Source of the DNA: Axinella damicornis
Lineage: Eukaryota > Porifera > Demospongiae > Axinellida > Axinellidae
NCBI GenBank assembly: GCA_963931865.1
Contig: OZ007507.1
Location: forward strand, 15,868,450 to 15,932,449
DNA length: 64,000 nt
Direction: 5' to 3'
Part shown: positions 54,946-64,000 of the stretch, piece after piece
Layout of the letters: each line of letters starts with the position of its first letter
Numbering within the stretch: position 1 is the first letter of the stretch
The notes under the pieces: model-generated
The model's database searches: none
The model's input: the letters and a program-made list of their open reading frames with translations, nothing else
What the model was told of the DNA's origin: nothing
Position numbers and translations under genes: made by a program

Positions 54946-55530
54946 GTGAGGAGGCAACTGTAGCTGACATCCCAAGAGTGGACCGGAGTGTCAAAGGCAT
55001 ATAAACCCCTTCTGGCCGGCTAGCTAGTTGCATGCGCTATAGACTTCCTGCCAAATATTTGACCCAAGTTGCACATGTGCGCTCCCTTGCGGTTCAAGGT
55101 CACTATGCAAATCTGTCGTCGATTGGTACTTTAGCTACAATGTACATGTAGCTATTATAGCTACGCCGGCAAATTATACCCACACAATAGAATGAGTTCA
55201 TGAGAAGATGTGTTATTCCTGCATTGCGTTCACATTTACTTTATTGATGCTCCAGGTAACGTCTCTGTGTACACATGGGGTTCTTGCAGAAACTATAGAT
55301 TGGAGTGTATAATCTTGTTGATCAGACTAAATACAATTCTTTGTTAGTAATGGAGGCTACTTTGCAGAGGCAATCTTTGAGGCTCAAAATTTGAAATTTG
55401 CTGTTGGCCTATCAATCATTATGAGTCCAAACCATCAACCATACATGTTTTTTTTTTTTTGTCAGTTTGCAGTGCTATATGCAGACTACAGCCTTGGCTG
55501 TTGAGGGCGGGAGCGAGTTCTGTGCCTCGT

Positions 55531-55562
55531 CAGGAGCGCATGAGCCGATGAATGCGCTCCTG
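55531..55562. mobile_element. 32-bp hairpin element in a coding exon
   Basis: CAGGAGCGCATGAGCCGATG and its closing ATGCGCTCCTG form a hairpin, flanked exactly by GCCTCGT (55524-55530 and 55563-55569). The paralogous exon at 37.7 kb has a single GCCTCGT. It is the same family as the 41-bp element at 7977. Confidence 0.85.
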
Positions 55563-56141
55563 GCCTCGTACAACCCTCACTGGGGTGGGACACCTCCAAG
55601 TCATGCAGACTATGTGAGTGATGTGTAACCCCCCTCCATCCAGGTTCCTTCTTTGTTCTCCAGTGACCATGATGGCTGCAGTAACTTGTTGGTATCTGCA
55701 CAGGACAAGGCAGTCGTGGAAACTGCACGTTCTATGCAAGGCTGTGACTGCTCAGTCAGCCAATGACACCTTCCTCGTCATGATACCGAACTGGTGAGCG
55801 TTCACAGCATGTGGGGTAGTAGTCTCGTTCCCAGGCCTCCCATGTGGCCTGGGAATGAGCCTTGGGGGCCGTCAGTGACCACTGTACTATTTACGAATCT
55901 CATACAAACTGTAAGTGTATTTCTCTACATGAAGCACGAGTGGCACACATTTTCCGGTAGTGTGATAATCGCTAATGTGTACGTATTTAGTTCAGCACTG
56001 CTCTACTGGTTCCGGAATCACTTGCAATAAGCAAAATTGCACTGTACTAGTAATTACCATGTGACCTACCTTGTTACTCCTCAGGACATTGCTCCTGAAG
56101 GTGGAGACAATGAGTCCACTACGATCACTATCCCTGTGGTC

Positions 56142-56443
56142 TAGAGCTGCAGCGATATGGTGTTTTGCCGTATCGATATATTGCACCTGATGTATATATT
56201 GCGATACATCGACATATAGTAGCTGAAGGACTGGTCAGAGTGAGGAATGTATGAACGAGGTCGTTACTGTCATTACAACTTCTAGCAAACAAACAAATTA
56301 TGCAGTTTCGGATAGATATTGAAATTAGAAGTTGATATAATTATTGCGATATATCACGATATTTCAATACTGTAGCAGGATGTCATATTGTGACTGTCAG
56401 TATTACAATAATATTGATATGTCGATATATTGTTGCAGCTCTA
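56142..56443. mobile_element. hAT-type MITE inside a PA exon, copy 3
   Basis: TAGAGCTGCA and TGCAGCTCTA ends, with perfect 8-bp CTGTGGTC duplications (56134-56141, 56444-56451). It occupies the same site as the copy at 38318, so the insertion predates this duplication. Confidence 0.95.
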
Positions 56444-56526
56444 CTGTGGTCCTCACCTCAAACACAAGCGGGGACACCTTCTTGGTATGTTCTGGTAGGA
56501 GTTAGTGTTTAATACATACGTGAGTG

Positions 56527-56549
56527 CCCCCCCCCCCCCCCCCCCCCCC
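56527..56549. repeat. Poly-C junction tract
   Basis: A C run sits exactly where PA-block sequence changes to intron 4 sequence of the kinase family ('tgtgggtgttgtcagtttac'). Confidence 0.8.
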
Positions 56550-58055
56550 TTTGTGGGTGTTGTCAGTTTACATGTGCATTCAGGTGCGATAGCTAATGCA
56601 CGCTATATCTATATACGTGTACACTCTCCAGCATATCTCATTGCAGCCTGAGCTGACATAATGTAGTTCAGTTTGTGTCTTTGTCAAACAGTAATGAGTG
56701 AAGTGAGCAATTACCGGGTAACCTACAACTACGTGCGACCAACATTGACACCAACTTAGGCCCTGATTCCCAGGCCAACTCCTCGCAGCACAGTGAGAAT
56801 CTTTCCATGCACTGTTGGATAAGGCTCGAGGTGCAAATATTCACCAGGGCTACATACATACATGTATACCATTTTATGAAAAGGAATTACGTAGGTGTGT
56901 AATGTCGGTTCATTTGATGCATTCCTGAATTTCCTGCTACTAGCTTATACACATTCTAGACAGATGATGATGACAGCAAATGGGGTACATGATTGCCCGA
57001 TCCCCTGCACAGGAGTTGCAGAGAATGGAGTCTGACTCGTCGCGGGGTTCAAACTTCCCCGACCGAACATGAAGTAGCGTGATCAGCTTGGCTGTGGAGG
57101 CAATGGCGATGTGTTCAAGTTGTTCTTCAGGGGACTGGAGTTTGCTGTCAAGTGGGTGAGGAGATAGACACTGATACGCCGGCTAGACTGCATGTGTGTT
57201 TGTGTATATGCATGTGTGTGTGATTGTGTGCATGCGTGTGTGTGATTGTGTGCATGAAAGAGAGGGGGTAACCACACTCTAACTAAATCATGAAAAGCAC
57301 TTCCAAGAGCACCACACAAATACACACCACGCACAACTCATGCACACACACAAACACAGACTCGTTACCGCCCTGCTGAGCTGAACGTGTGGCACAAGCT
57401 GGATTGTCCCAACATTATCCCTCTGTATGGAGTCATGCTGGATGACGACGACCACAGCAAGTGCTTTCAGCTGATGGCGAAAATGACCAGTAAGTCGGCT
57501 CACTCATACGCAATATTCGAATGGAAATGCAATCGCTGTAAGGGGGGGGGGGGGGGGGGGGGGGGGGGGAAGGCATGAGTTACCTTGCATTATTATAAGA
57601 CTTCAGACCTTGCTCTTTATTTTGTCTCAGCGTTCTTCTATCTACAGCAGGTCTTTGCTGGCTGATAAACTCTCACCAAATTGTATTTCTCTCATTCACA
57701 TCTTCAGCCGACTTGAGGGAGGTCCTCTGCAGATTGCATAAGAAGTGTGGCACTTTTGGTCAGTTGATTAAGGATGTTCCCAAGACTTGGAAGGAGTTGG
57801 TCCAACCTAACGTCTGCTACATCCTCCATGAGGTCTTGCTGGGACTCCATTACCTCCATCGCAACAACACCCAGCACGGCGATCTCAAAGTAGGTGGAAC
57901 GATTTGGAATGATCCAGGTTGTGTACTAACCTCATTCCATAGGGATAATACAGTGGGTGTGTGTGGCTGAGACTATATACATGTGTTTGAGTGAACCTAT
58001 TAACAACATAATATTCTATGTGTTGATGTCTTCAGTACTCTGCTGACTGTCACAT

Positions 58056-58105
58056 TAGCCTTGTTCCCAGGCTCCTCCCCCTGCGCACGCCGACGAATGA
58101 GGCTA
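58056..58105. mobile_element. 50-bp TAGCCTCG-type MITE, perfect 9-bp duplication
   Basis: TAGCCTTGTTCCCAGGCTC with a short opposite arm ending GAATGAGGCTA, flanked exactly by CTGTCACAT (58047-58055, 58106-58114). Gene A intron 7 has the empty site ('ctgactgtgacatagctc'). Confidence 0.9.
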
Positions 58106-58328
58106 CTGTCACATACAGTTAACCCAGCCAACTAGCTTGAGAGTAGCTAGTGGGATAGGGAATACGCAAGCAGCAGTTCTGAGGCAGCTTGATCAGCCTT
58201 GTTCCCAGGCTCGCAGGTGCTGAGAAAGAACGAACCTGGCTTTTTTTTTGTCGCTATACACACACACACATACACATCACACAAACATGAGTAGTTTATG
58301 GCATACGTACTTCATACACTCGCTTGTA

Positions 58329-58329
<1 letters not shown>

Positions 58330-58386
<57 letters not shown>
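58330..58386. repeat. (CA)n in intron 7 of copy D
   Basis: A pure CA run of about 57 bp. Confidence 0.95.
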
Positions 58387-58388
<2 letters not shown>

Positions 58389-59305
58389 CTCCCCCTCGAT
58401 CGTCACATGCACATACATACTCCACCTTCCCACACACATGCACACATGCACACACATGAGTAGCAAGAAACATTCTCATCAAGAAGAAGTGTGCCTGTCC
58501 ACATGTCCTCCACTGCTGCTGTCCCAGACGGACCAAGTGTGAGTCAAGATTGCAGTAGCTGGCTAGTCTAAGTTTGGAGTCATTCCCCAAACACTCCTAC
58601 TGTAGGAAGCAGTGTGTTGAAGAGAGTTCAGAGATTGTGTCCTTGCTTCTCAAGCCATTCATCTACTACATACAGCCTGCTAAAGTAAACTTCAAGGAAG
58701 GGGATACCTATTCGGAACCTGCTGATGCCTACATCCACACAACCCCCCCCCCCCCCCCCCCCCCCTCCCCCCCCCAAACATATGCACGCACACACACACA
58801 CACATATTTCACGTTGATCGATTATCCAACTCTCTGTCTCTGTCCTTGCATCCAGAGTGAGTGTACCAGCCATCAGGACCTCCTGAGAGTGTACGAGACA
58901 TGCAAGCCGTGGTGAAAAGCCTTGTTGACGGGGAGTGCTAGCCCCGAGAATGAAAAGGTGAAGGAGTATATTCGGACCCACTGCACCCATTGCGATGTGG
59001 CAGGATGCAAAGTACCACACATGGCTGCTGGATGGTAGGTGCTACTTTTCGTTTTATTTTTAGAAGACATAGTGGTTTATTTGGTTTCAATTGATTGCTT
59101 ATTTCCCTGTATTGTGGAATAACGACTTCACAACATGAAAATCTGGTCACATACTGACAAACAACAGATGTTTCAGAGCAAAAGTTAGTGTGGCTGTGTA
59201 GCCCCTTTGTAGCCAGAGCTGACATGAATTTGGGTGCTAACAAGAATAGGCTGCCATGCTGGGAAGGAGCCCTCTGTACCGTCCTCTCTAAGACTGAGGT
59301 CTGGG

Positions 59306-59390
59306 TAGCCTCGTCCCCAGGCCTCCACCCGGATTTTATCTCACAGCCATGGACAAAAAATATCTGGGCGGAGGCCTGGGAATGAGGCTA
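59306..59390. mobile_element. TAGCCTCG-type MITE shared with copy B
   Basis: Same element and site as 29549-29628. The right flank AGTCTGGG has lost one base of the 9-bp duplication. Confidence 0.85.
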
Positions 59391-59415
59391 AGTCTGGGAG
59401 TACGTTGGGTTTGTT

Positions 59416-59610
59416 GATGCACACATACACACACTCACACCACACACACCACACACACACACACACACACCACACACACACACACACCCACACACCACAC
59501 ACCCACACACCCACACACCACACACACATCACACACACACATGCAGACACACACACACCACACACACACCCACACACACACATACACACATTCGCACACA
59601 CACACATGCA
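59416..59610. repeat. Compound CA repeat before D exon 4
   Basis: CACACACC and CACACACA units, shorter than the matching tract in copy B. Confidence 0.9.
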
Positions 59611-59971
59611 GTTCTCTACCGAAGCCTGTGCCACCTCGGATGAAAACACTGCTTGTTGGTTCAATTTCATATGATCTGGAACCAGCCTTCATGTCAACCT
59701 CCCCCGATGTGGGTCTAGCCGATCTGAACCCCATTCCCAATCTGACAGTACTGAATAGTCAACCTTCAGTCGACCCACCATTAAAACCTCCCACCCTCCA
59801 CACCCCTCACAACCTCAACGCTCGATCGTAGTCTCTATCTACCGGATGTTGAGAAGTTGGAATTCCCAAAGAACCTGCATGCTTCTTACCATGCGTGGTA
59901 CTCACCAGGAGGGAGCAGTGCCATGTGTACCCTGATATACAGCAGCCAGGTATGGAGCCATGCAGTAACCT

Positions 59972-60362
59972 TAGCCTCGTACCCAGGCCCACACGCGGAA
60001 TGCTGAAGTGGGCCTGGTGACACTTGGCAAAATTCCCGTATGTGCACAGTCAGCATAACTGCATAAGCGTTTGCATTCCTTACTTGGATGCATTCGAAAT
60101 CACGTGGAAGGTAGCTTTTGGTGATGGCTAAGTAGAAAGTCCTTGCCAAGGAGCGACCAGAGGTGAGTCTTGAAGGCTAGAACAGCGGTTTTATCAAACG
60201 GCTACACTTTTTACGGGGTAAAGAATGTAATTACTATGCAATAATTGGTAATGGACGAATGTGATTCGCCTACCCAAAATCAAGACTGCTGAGCTCAGCA
60301 CATACGGGAATTTTGCCAAGTGTCACCAGGCCCACTTCCGTGTGGGCCTGGGAACGAAGCTA
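59972..60362. mobile_element. 391-bp TAGCCTCG-type MITE shared with copy B
   Basis: Same element and CAGTAACCT site as 30624-31008. Both flanks are intact (59963-59971, 60363-60371). Confidence 0.9.
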
Positions 60363-60395
60363 CAGTAACCTCATATCTTAATCTGTTCTGGTAAA

Positions 60396-60596
60396 CAGTC
60401 TAGCTGCTAGCCCTCTCTGCCCGGCCGGTCATGCGCACTAGTGGCAAAGCTGTGCGCGGAAGACTGAGCTCTCCACCTTCCATGCGTGGCTTCACCACAC
60501 ATATGCATGATTTCCCCGCACACACGTGTGACTTCTCTGCACACGTTCATGAACGGCCGGGCGGAGAGGGACTGGTGGCTAGACTGCTGGAGAGAC
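60396..60596. mobile_element. CAGTCTAGC-type MITE in copy D
   Basis: Same element as 31042-31233, with the same deleted left flank, confirming that B and D share a recent ancestor. Confidence 0.7.
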
Positions 60597-60772
60597 GGAC
60601 ATATCACCTCCAGATGTGTTGACTTATGAATGTTTGTGTTAGTCAAACATTGTTGACTCGGAGCATACTGATGCAAGTGTGTCCAGCTCCTCCAAGATGA
60701 GGTGCTGAACAGGACTTGTTGAATGGGAGGAAATAGTGATGAGTCAGCTGCGTTTGCTGGCATTCCTTTCAA

Positions 60773-61392
60773 CAACTAGAGGTGTTCATAGAACACATAC
60801 CCCGCGCTGAACATCTACAGGCCAGGATGCTCGCAGTGCAGGTACAATCGATGTGACATCTCTGCCGATGCTCTTTGAACCGGGCGGCTATCGTGTATAC
60901 TGTGTTCGTGTATGGCCATATCCAAGGTGTGGGAGTGACCGCTTACTGTATATAATATTGTGAAGCTGGAGAGGTGGGGCCAAATGTTACGAATAGTAGG
61001 AAATAGCTGGGAAAAAAACAGCCGAAACCATAGCCCTGATGTCTGTGAAGTACATAGATCGTGAGAAAACACTGTTTCCTAGCGGTCATCTTGAAGCATG
61101 AAGTTTCCAAATGCACTACGTGTCCTGTTCTTGATGGGACTCTGAGGTCACGAAGAGGTGGAGCCAATGTTATGAATGGTTATGAAAAGTAGCTGAAATG
61201 CAGTGAAACGGAGCCCTTTGACTTCAGTCAGGTACACATACCTAGAGCAGTTTTTTGCTTTTTGCTATTGTTTGACTCCATTTCGATGGCTTATGAGGGT
61301 CTGTGTGGCGAGATTTCACTCGCCTGATGTGCAGACAGATGACTGACAGACAAACCGATTGCTTAACCCCGCTTCATGCATGCGCACGTGAG
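60773..61392. mobile_element. CTAGAGGTGTTCATAGAAC repeat element, copy 4
   Basis: Same orientation and place as the 31426 copy. Its right end is altered and followed directly by a fold-back element. Confidence 0.7.
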
Positions 61393-61400
61393 TGGGATAA

Positions 61401-61791
61401 TTCCGCAGAAATGAAATTCCAGGTTTACGTTGCTATGACAACAACAACCCCTTGTACCCATAGGTCACCATGCAGATAGGCTACATCCCAGATTTGAAGT
61501 TAATAGGATGTATAATGTCTGAGTTACAGCCTCTCGAACTTCAGAATTTCCCCATTGAAGCCCATACAAATGTAAGAATTTTTCTACTGGAGGCGCCTCC
61601 AGTAGAAAAAAATTCAGATTATATATGTATGGGCTTCAATGGGAAAATCTTGAATTTTGGGAGGCCATAACTTGAACACTATACATCCTATTAACTTCGA
61701 ATCTGGGATGCAGCCTATCGGCATGGTGACCAATGGGTACAAGGGTTTTTTGTGTCATAGCATCGGAAACCTGGAATTTCATTTTGCGGAA
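61401..61791. mobile_element. 391-bp fold-back element, TAA duplication
   Basis: TTCCGCAGAAATGAAATTCC faces GGAATTTCATTTTGCGGAA, and the arms pair almost to the centre ('ctggaggcgcctccag'), so the whole element is one imperfect palindrome. TAA flanks both sides (61398-61400, 61792-61794). The related junction at 31967 is empty. Confidence 0.9.
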
Positions 61792-61804
61792 TAAGGTCTA
61801 TTAA

Positions 61805-62150
61805 GGAAGCCATGACGCTGACTTCTAGTGATGAAGCCAGTGAAAGACTTGGGCCGAGTCAGGAGTTCTGTAGGCGTGGCCTACATCTACTGTGTGCATG
61901 GCGCTCTTCCAGCTGTAACAAGGCTGGATGTTTGGCAAAGGGGATACTCTGTTTGGCCATAACGAAGCACAGATCGAACTTCCTCCCCATTCACGACTGC
62001 TTTTCGTGATCCAAAGTCGATAAGCTTCACCCAATCGTCGATGTCAGCACTGCAGACCCACCACTCGCCTTTGCGCGATCCACTTGAACTCGCAGTCGTG
62101 CCATTGCCGCCTTATGGACCTCGTTAGTAGCATGGTCAAGCACATTGCTC
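61805..62150 (-). pseudogene. hAT-transposase-derived (ZNF862-like) fragment, copy 2
   Basis: The minus strand reads RKFDLCFVMAKQSIPFAKHP, then PALLQLEERHA and, after a frame change, VGHAYRTPDSAQVF. It is closer to the family than the 32-kb copy in the LLQLEERH part but is still frameshifted. It abuts the truncated PA exon at 62159. Confidence 0.45.
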
Positions 62151-62158
62151 ACTTCATG

Positions 62159-62632
62159 GTATTGCGAGGAAACTGCACGTTCTATGCAAAGGCTGTGACT
62201 GCTCAGTCAGCCAGTGCCACTTTCCTCGTCATGATCTACAATGATACCGAACTGGTGAGCGTTCACAGCATGTGGGGCAGTAGCCTCGTTCCCAGGCCTC
62301 CCATGTGGCCTGGGAACGAGCCTATGGGGCCGTAAGTGACCACTGTACTATATACGAATCTCATACAAACTGTAAGTGTATTTCTCTACATGAAGCACGA
62401 GTGGCACACATTTTCCGGTAGTGTGATAATCGCTAATGTGTACGTATTTAGTTCAGCACTGTTCTACTGGTTCCAGAATCACAACACTTGCAATAAGCAA
62501 AATTGCACTGTACTAGTAATTACCATGTGACCTACCTTGTTACTCCTCAGGACATTGCTCCTGAAGGTGGAGACCACTACAATCACTATCCCTGTGGTCC
62601 TCACCTCAAACACAAGTGGGGAAGCCATCTTG
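62159..62632 (+). pseudogene. SPPL2-like PA-domain fragment, copy 4
   Basis: Part of the PA exon (62159-62254; VLRGNCTFYAKAVTAQSASA) and the following exon (62551-62632). The latter lacks the bases for NEST, which shifts the frame. No hAT MITE is present (empty site). A small TAGCCTCG palindrome sits in the intron at about 62281, as in all four copies. Confidence 0.65.
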
Positions 62633-62685
62633 GTAGGAGAGCCAGTTCAACTGTCTGTCAGACAACCCATCCTCAAGATTTGGTC

Positions 62686-63003
62686 CCCCCCCCCCCCCCC
62701 CCCCCCCCCCTCCCCCCCACTCCCTCCTTGCTCTCCTCCTTCCTCCTTGCACCGCACCCCTCCTCCTTGCTCCCCTCCTTCCTCCTTGCACCGCACCCCT
62801 CCTCCTTGCACCGCACCCCTCCTCCTTGCACCGCACCCCTCCTCCTTGCTCCCCTCCTTCCTCCTTGCACCCCTCCCCCTTGCTCCCCTCCTTCCTCCTT
62901 GCACCGCACCCCTCCTCCTTGCTCCCCTCCTTCCTCCTTGCACCCCTCTCCCTCCCTCCTTGCACCGCACCCCTCCTCCGTCCTGCACCCTCTCCCCCTT
63001 CCT
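62686..63003. repeat. Poly-C plus CTCCTTGCACC minisatellite, copy 2
   Basis: Same composition as 32787-33245 with fewer units. Confidence 0.9.
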
Positions 63004-63081
63004 CAGGCGTGTTGATGGTACAACCATGCAAATAAACTATCCAAGCAGAAATTCAGTTATCTGTCCTGCTCTCCCACACAG

Positions 63082-63367
63082 ATGATGACTCCGCCTCTGA
63101 GGCCCAAGAGGAGCGACAGAATTTGTGCAATGTAGCATGGGAGGTGAGACTGCTCTGTTGCCTTGGCTATATATCACAGACTTTCCTGCAGTAATCTGCC
63201 ATTGCACGAATTCTGTGTAGGGCAAAGTCCAGGACCGCTGCTTCCAGGACTGGAAGATAAAGGGGTTCCCCACAGACAGCCTAGCTCGGGAGCACCTGAA
63301 GCGCTACGGTGTGGAGCATTACTGGGACTTGGCGCTCAGCGAGACCATCGTCGAACAAGAGGACTGA
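63082..63367 (+). CDS. PRPF3-like C-terminal exons
   Basis: PRPF3 is a U4/U6 snRNP protein of the spliceosome. Exon 63082-63143 (DDDSASEAQEERQNLCNVAW, then E) joins exon 63221-63367 in phase 0 (GKVQDRCFQDWKIKGFPTDS, then [28 protein letters not shown], stop TGA). Human PRPF3 ends with VLVWEGTAKDRSF, then [20 protein letters not shown] and ESVLESTD, an unmistakable match. Both exons are intact with good splice sites. No upstream PRPF3 exons lie within reach, only a PA fragment and a minisatellite. This is therefore either the 3' end of a rearranged gene or a fragment. Confidence 0.7.
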
Positions 63368-63867
63368 CCTGCTCGCATTCATACCTGCACTCCTTGGTTC
63401 ATGTCTGTAACTCCTGATGCAGTTCCTATAAGAAGCTGAGGCTTGGAGCCCCTTAATTGATCTCTAATTATCTCTGTGGATGAGATCAAAAGAGAGAAGG
63501 TATCATCAACCATGTTATACACTGTGTTGCATTGCATGGTCCTGGTACATGTAGCTTCACCCAATCAGAGGGCAGCAATTAACACAATCTCATACCTCGG
63601 ATACCAACACCATCAACAATCTAGCTGTGTTAACATAGAACATTAAAAAATAATGAAGAATGCAACCAAATTTGATGAAGTTCAGGTGGAAAATCAAGCA
63701 GGTTAAGAGCTATATAGCCAATATTACATACCAAGAGAATAATGAGGGGGTTGGGCTAAGGTAAAAGAGTTTTAACAGAGCAAATAATTTTATAACAAAA
63801 TCAGGAAGAAAAAAAACAAGGCTACAGCCTCCCTCCACGAATACCGAACAGGAAAAAGAAAAAAAAC
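63368..63867. other. 3' flank of the PRPF3-like exons
   Basis: A/T-rich, with an ATTAAA at about 63642 that could be a polyadenylation signal. No other coding signal is seen. Confidence 0.35.
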
Positions 63868-64000
63868 AACCTAGCAACCCTCCGTGAAAGGTCCGACACC
63901 GAAGTGTAAGCCTCAGGAGCGTTGGATAGGCGTGCCTGGAATCACAGGAGGCTAACCTGCAGCTGCTTTCAACCAGACGCCTTTAGCTTCGGTGGTCAGA
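63868..64000. repeat. Head of a third eIF4G/PA block, running off the window
   Basis: 'aacctagcaaccctccgtga' and 'gaagtgtaagcctcaggagc' match 35902 and 53761, so another duplicated block starts here. Confidence 0.8.

Larger units (their letters stand above)
55208..56480 (+). pseudogene. SPPL2-like signal peptide and PA domain, copy 3
   Basis: Exons: 55208-55255 (signal peptide, MCYSCIAFTFTLLMLQ), 55473-55613, 55644-55793 and 56085 onward. Exon 2 contains a 32-bp transposon plus its 7-bp duplication, 39 nt in all, which keeps the frame and adds SGAHEPMNALLAS. Exon 3 has lost about ten bases before NCTF, deleting the VLRG motif and shifting the frame. Exon 4 is split by the same hAT-type MITE as copy 2. 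The 3' part of the gene family lies 6 kb further on at 62159, beyond an inserted kinase/TAZ block. Confidence 0.65.
57013..58552 (+). pseudogene. Copy D, kinase exons 5-8 (part)
   Basis: Exon 5 (57013-57155) has lost one base in SDLVAG and has a TAG in place of MRER. Exon 6 (57360-57489) is intact. Exon 7 (57708-57890) is open through HGDLK but its donor has decayed to a TAGGTG context. Exon 8 (58464-58552) breaks off after KCE, within VKIA. There the sequence switches to the region after exon 2 of a copy B-like gene. Confidence 0.8.
58553..59949 (+). pseudogene. Copy D, exons 3 and 4 placed after the kinase exons
   Basis: Exon 3 (58856-59034) lacks bases after HQDL and gains a G in DGGEC, so the zinc-binding frame is lost. 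Exon 4 (59612-59949) has lost about 270 bases between the HNL and RSLYLPD positions. Poly-C and CA tracts and the MITE at 59306-59390 follow copy B. Its position downstream of kinase exons 5-8 is the reverse of the natural order. Confidence 0.8.

Overview
This is a nuclear window from an animal. Genes are split by short GT-AG introns, there are long (CA)n/(TG)n and poly-C/poly-G tracts, and many small DNA transposons with clean target-site duplications. The style (compact genes, very dense MITEs, divergent kinase and LRAT-type families) suggests a marine invertebrate, most likely a sponge. The species guess is inference; the animal origin is well supported by recognisable dynactin, PRPF3, eIF4G and SPPL2-like pieces.

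Layout. 0-7.3 kb: repeats, then the 3' exons of an unrecognised proline-rich gene (5655-7299, +). 7.3-11.7 kb: transposons and hairpins, no gene seen. 11.8-16.1 kb: minus-strand dynactin p150-like exons, one of them tandemly quadruplicated and broken. 16.7-17.2 kb: a TATA/CCAAT promoter and a G-rich minisatellite. 18.8-26.7 kb: gene A, a complete 10-exon gene. 27.1-27.7 kb: an LRAT-type exon on the minus strand. 28.3-44.6 kb: scrambled, decayed segmental duplications. 44.8-53.5 kb: gene C, a second complete paralogue of A. 53.7-64 kb: another scrambled block, ending in PRPF3-like terminal exons and the start of one more repeat unit.

The main discovery is the A/C gene family. Splicing the ten exons by GT-AG and phase gives uninterrupted proteins of about 1,114 (A) and 1,071 (C) residues. 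Both have an unrecognised N-terminal domain, a long acidic Ser-rich linker, a TAZ-like zinc-binding module, a second unrecognised domain, and a C-terminal protein kinase with HGDLK, DFD in place of DFG, and a cysteine-rich insertion between the catalytic loop and DFD. I know of no described TAZ-plus-kinase architecture. Two further sets of exons (28.3-30.6 with 40.1-41.9 kb; 57.0-59.9 kb) are pseudogenes whose halves have been reordered.

Interleaved with the kinase copies is a second duplicated block: eIF4G MIF4G fragments, exons for a signal peptide and PA domain resembling SPPL2 intramembrane proteases, and PRPF3 splicing-factor exons. Transposon insertions that are filled in some copies and empty in others date the duplications: the two pseudogene sets share insertions that A and C lack.
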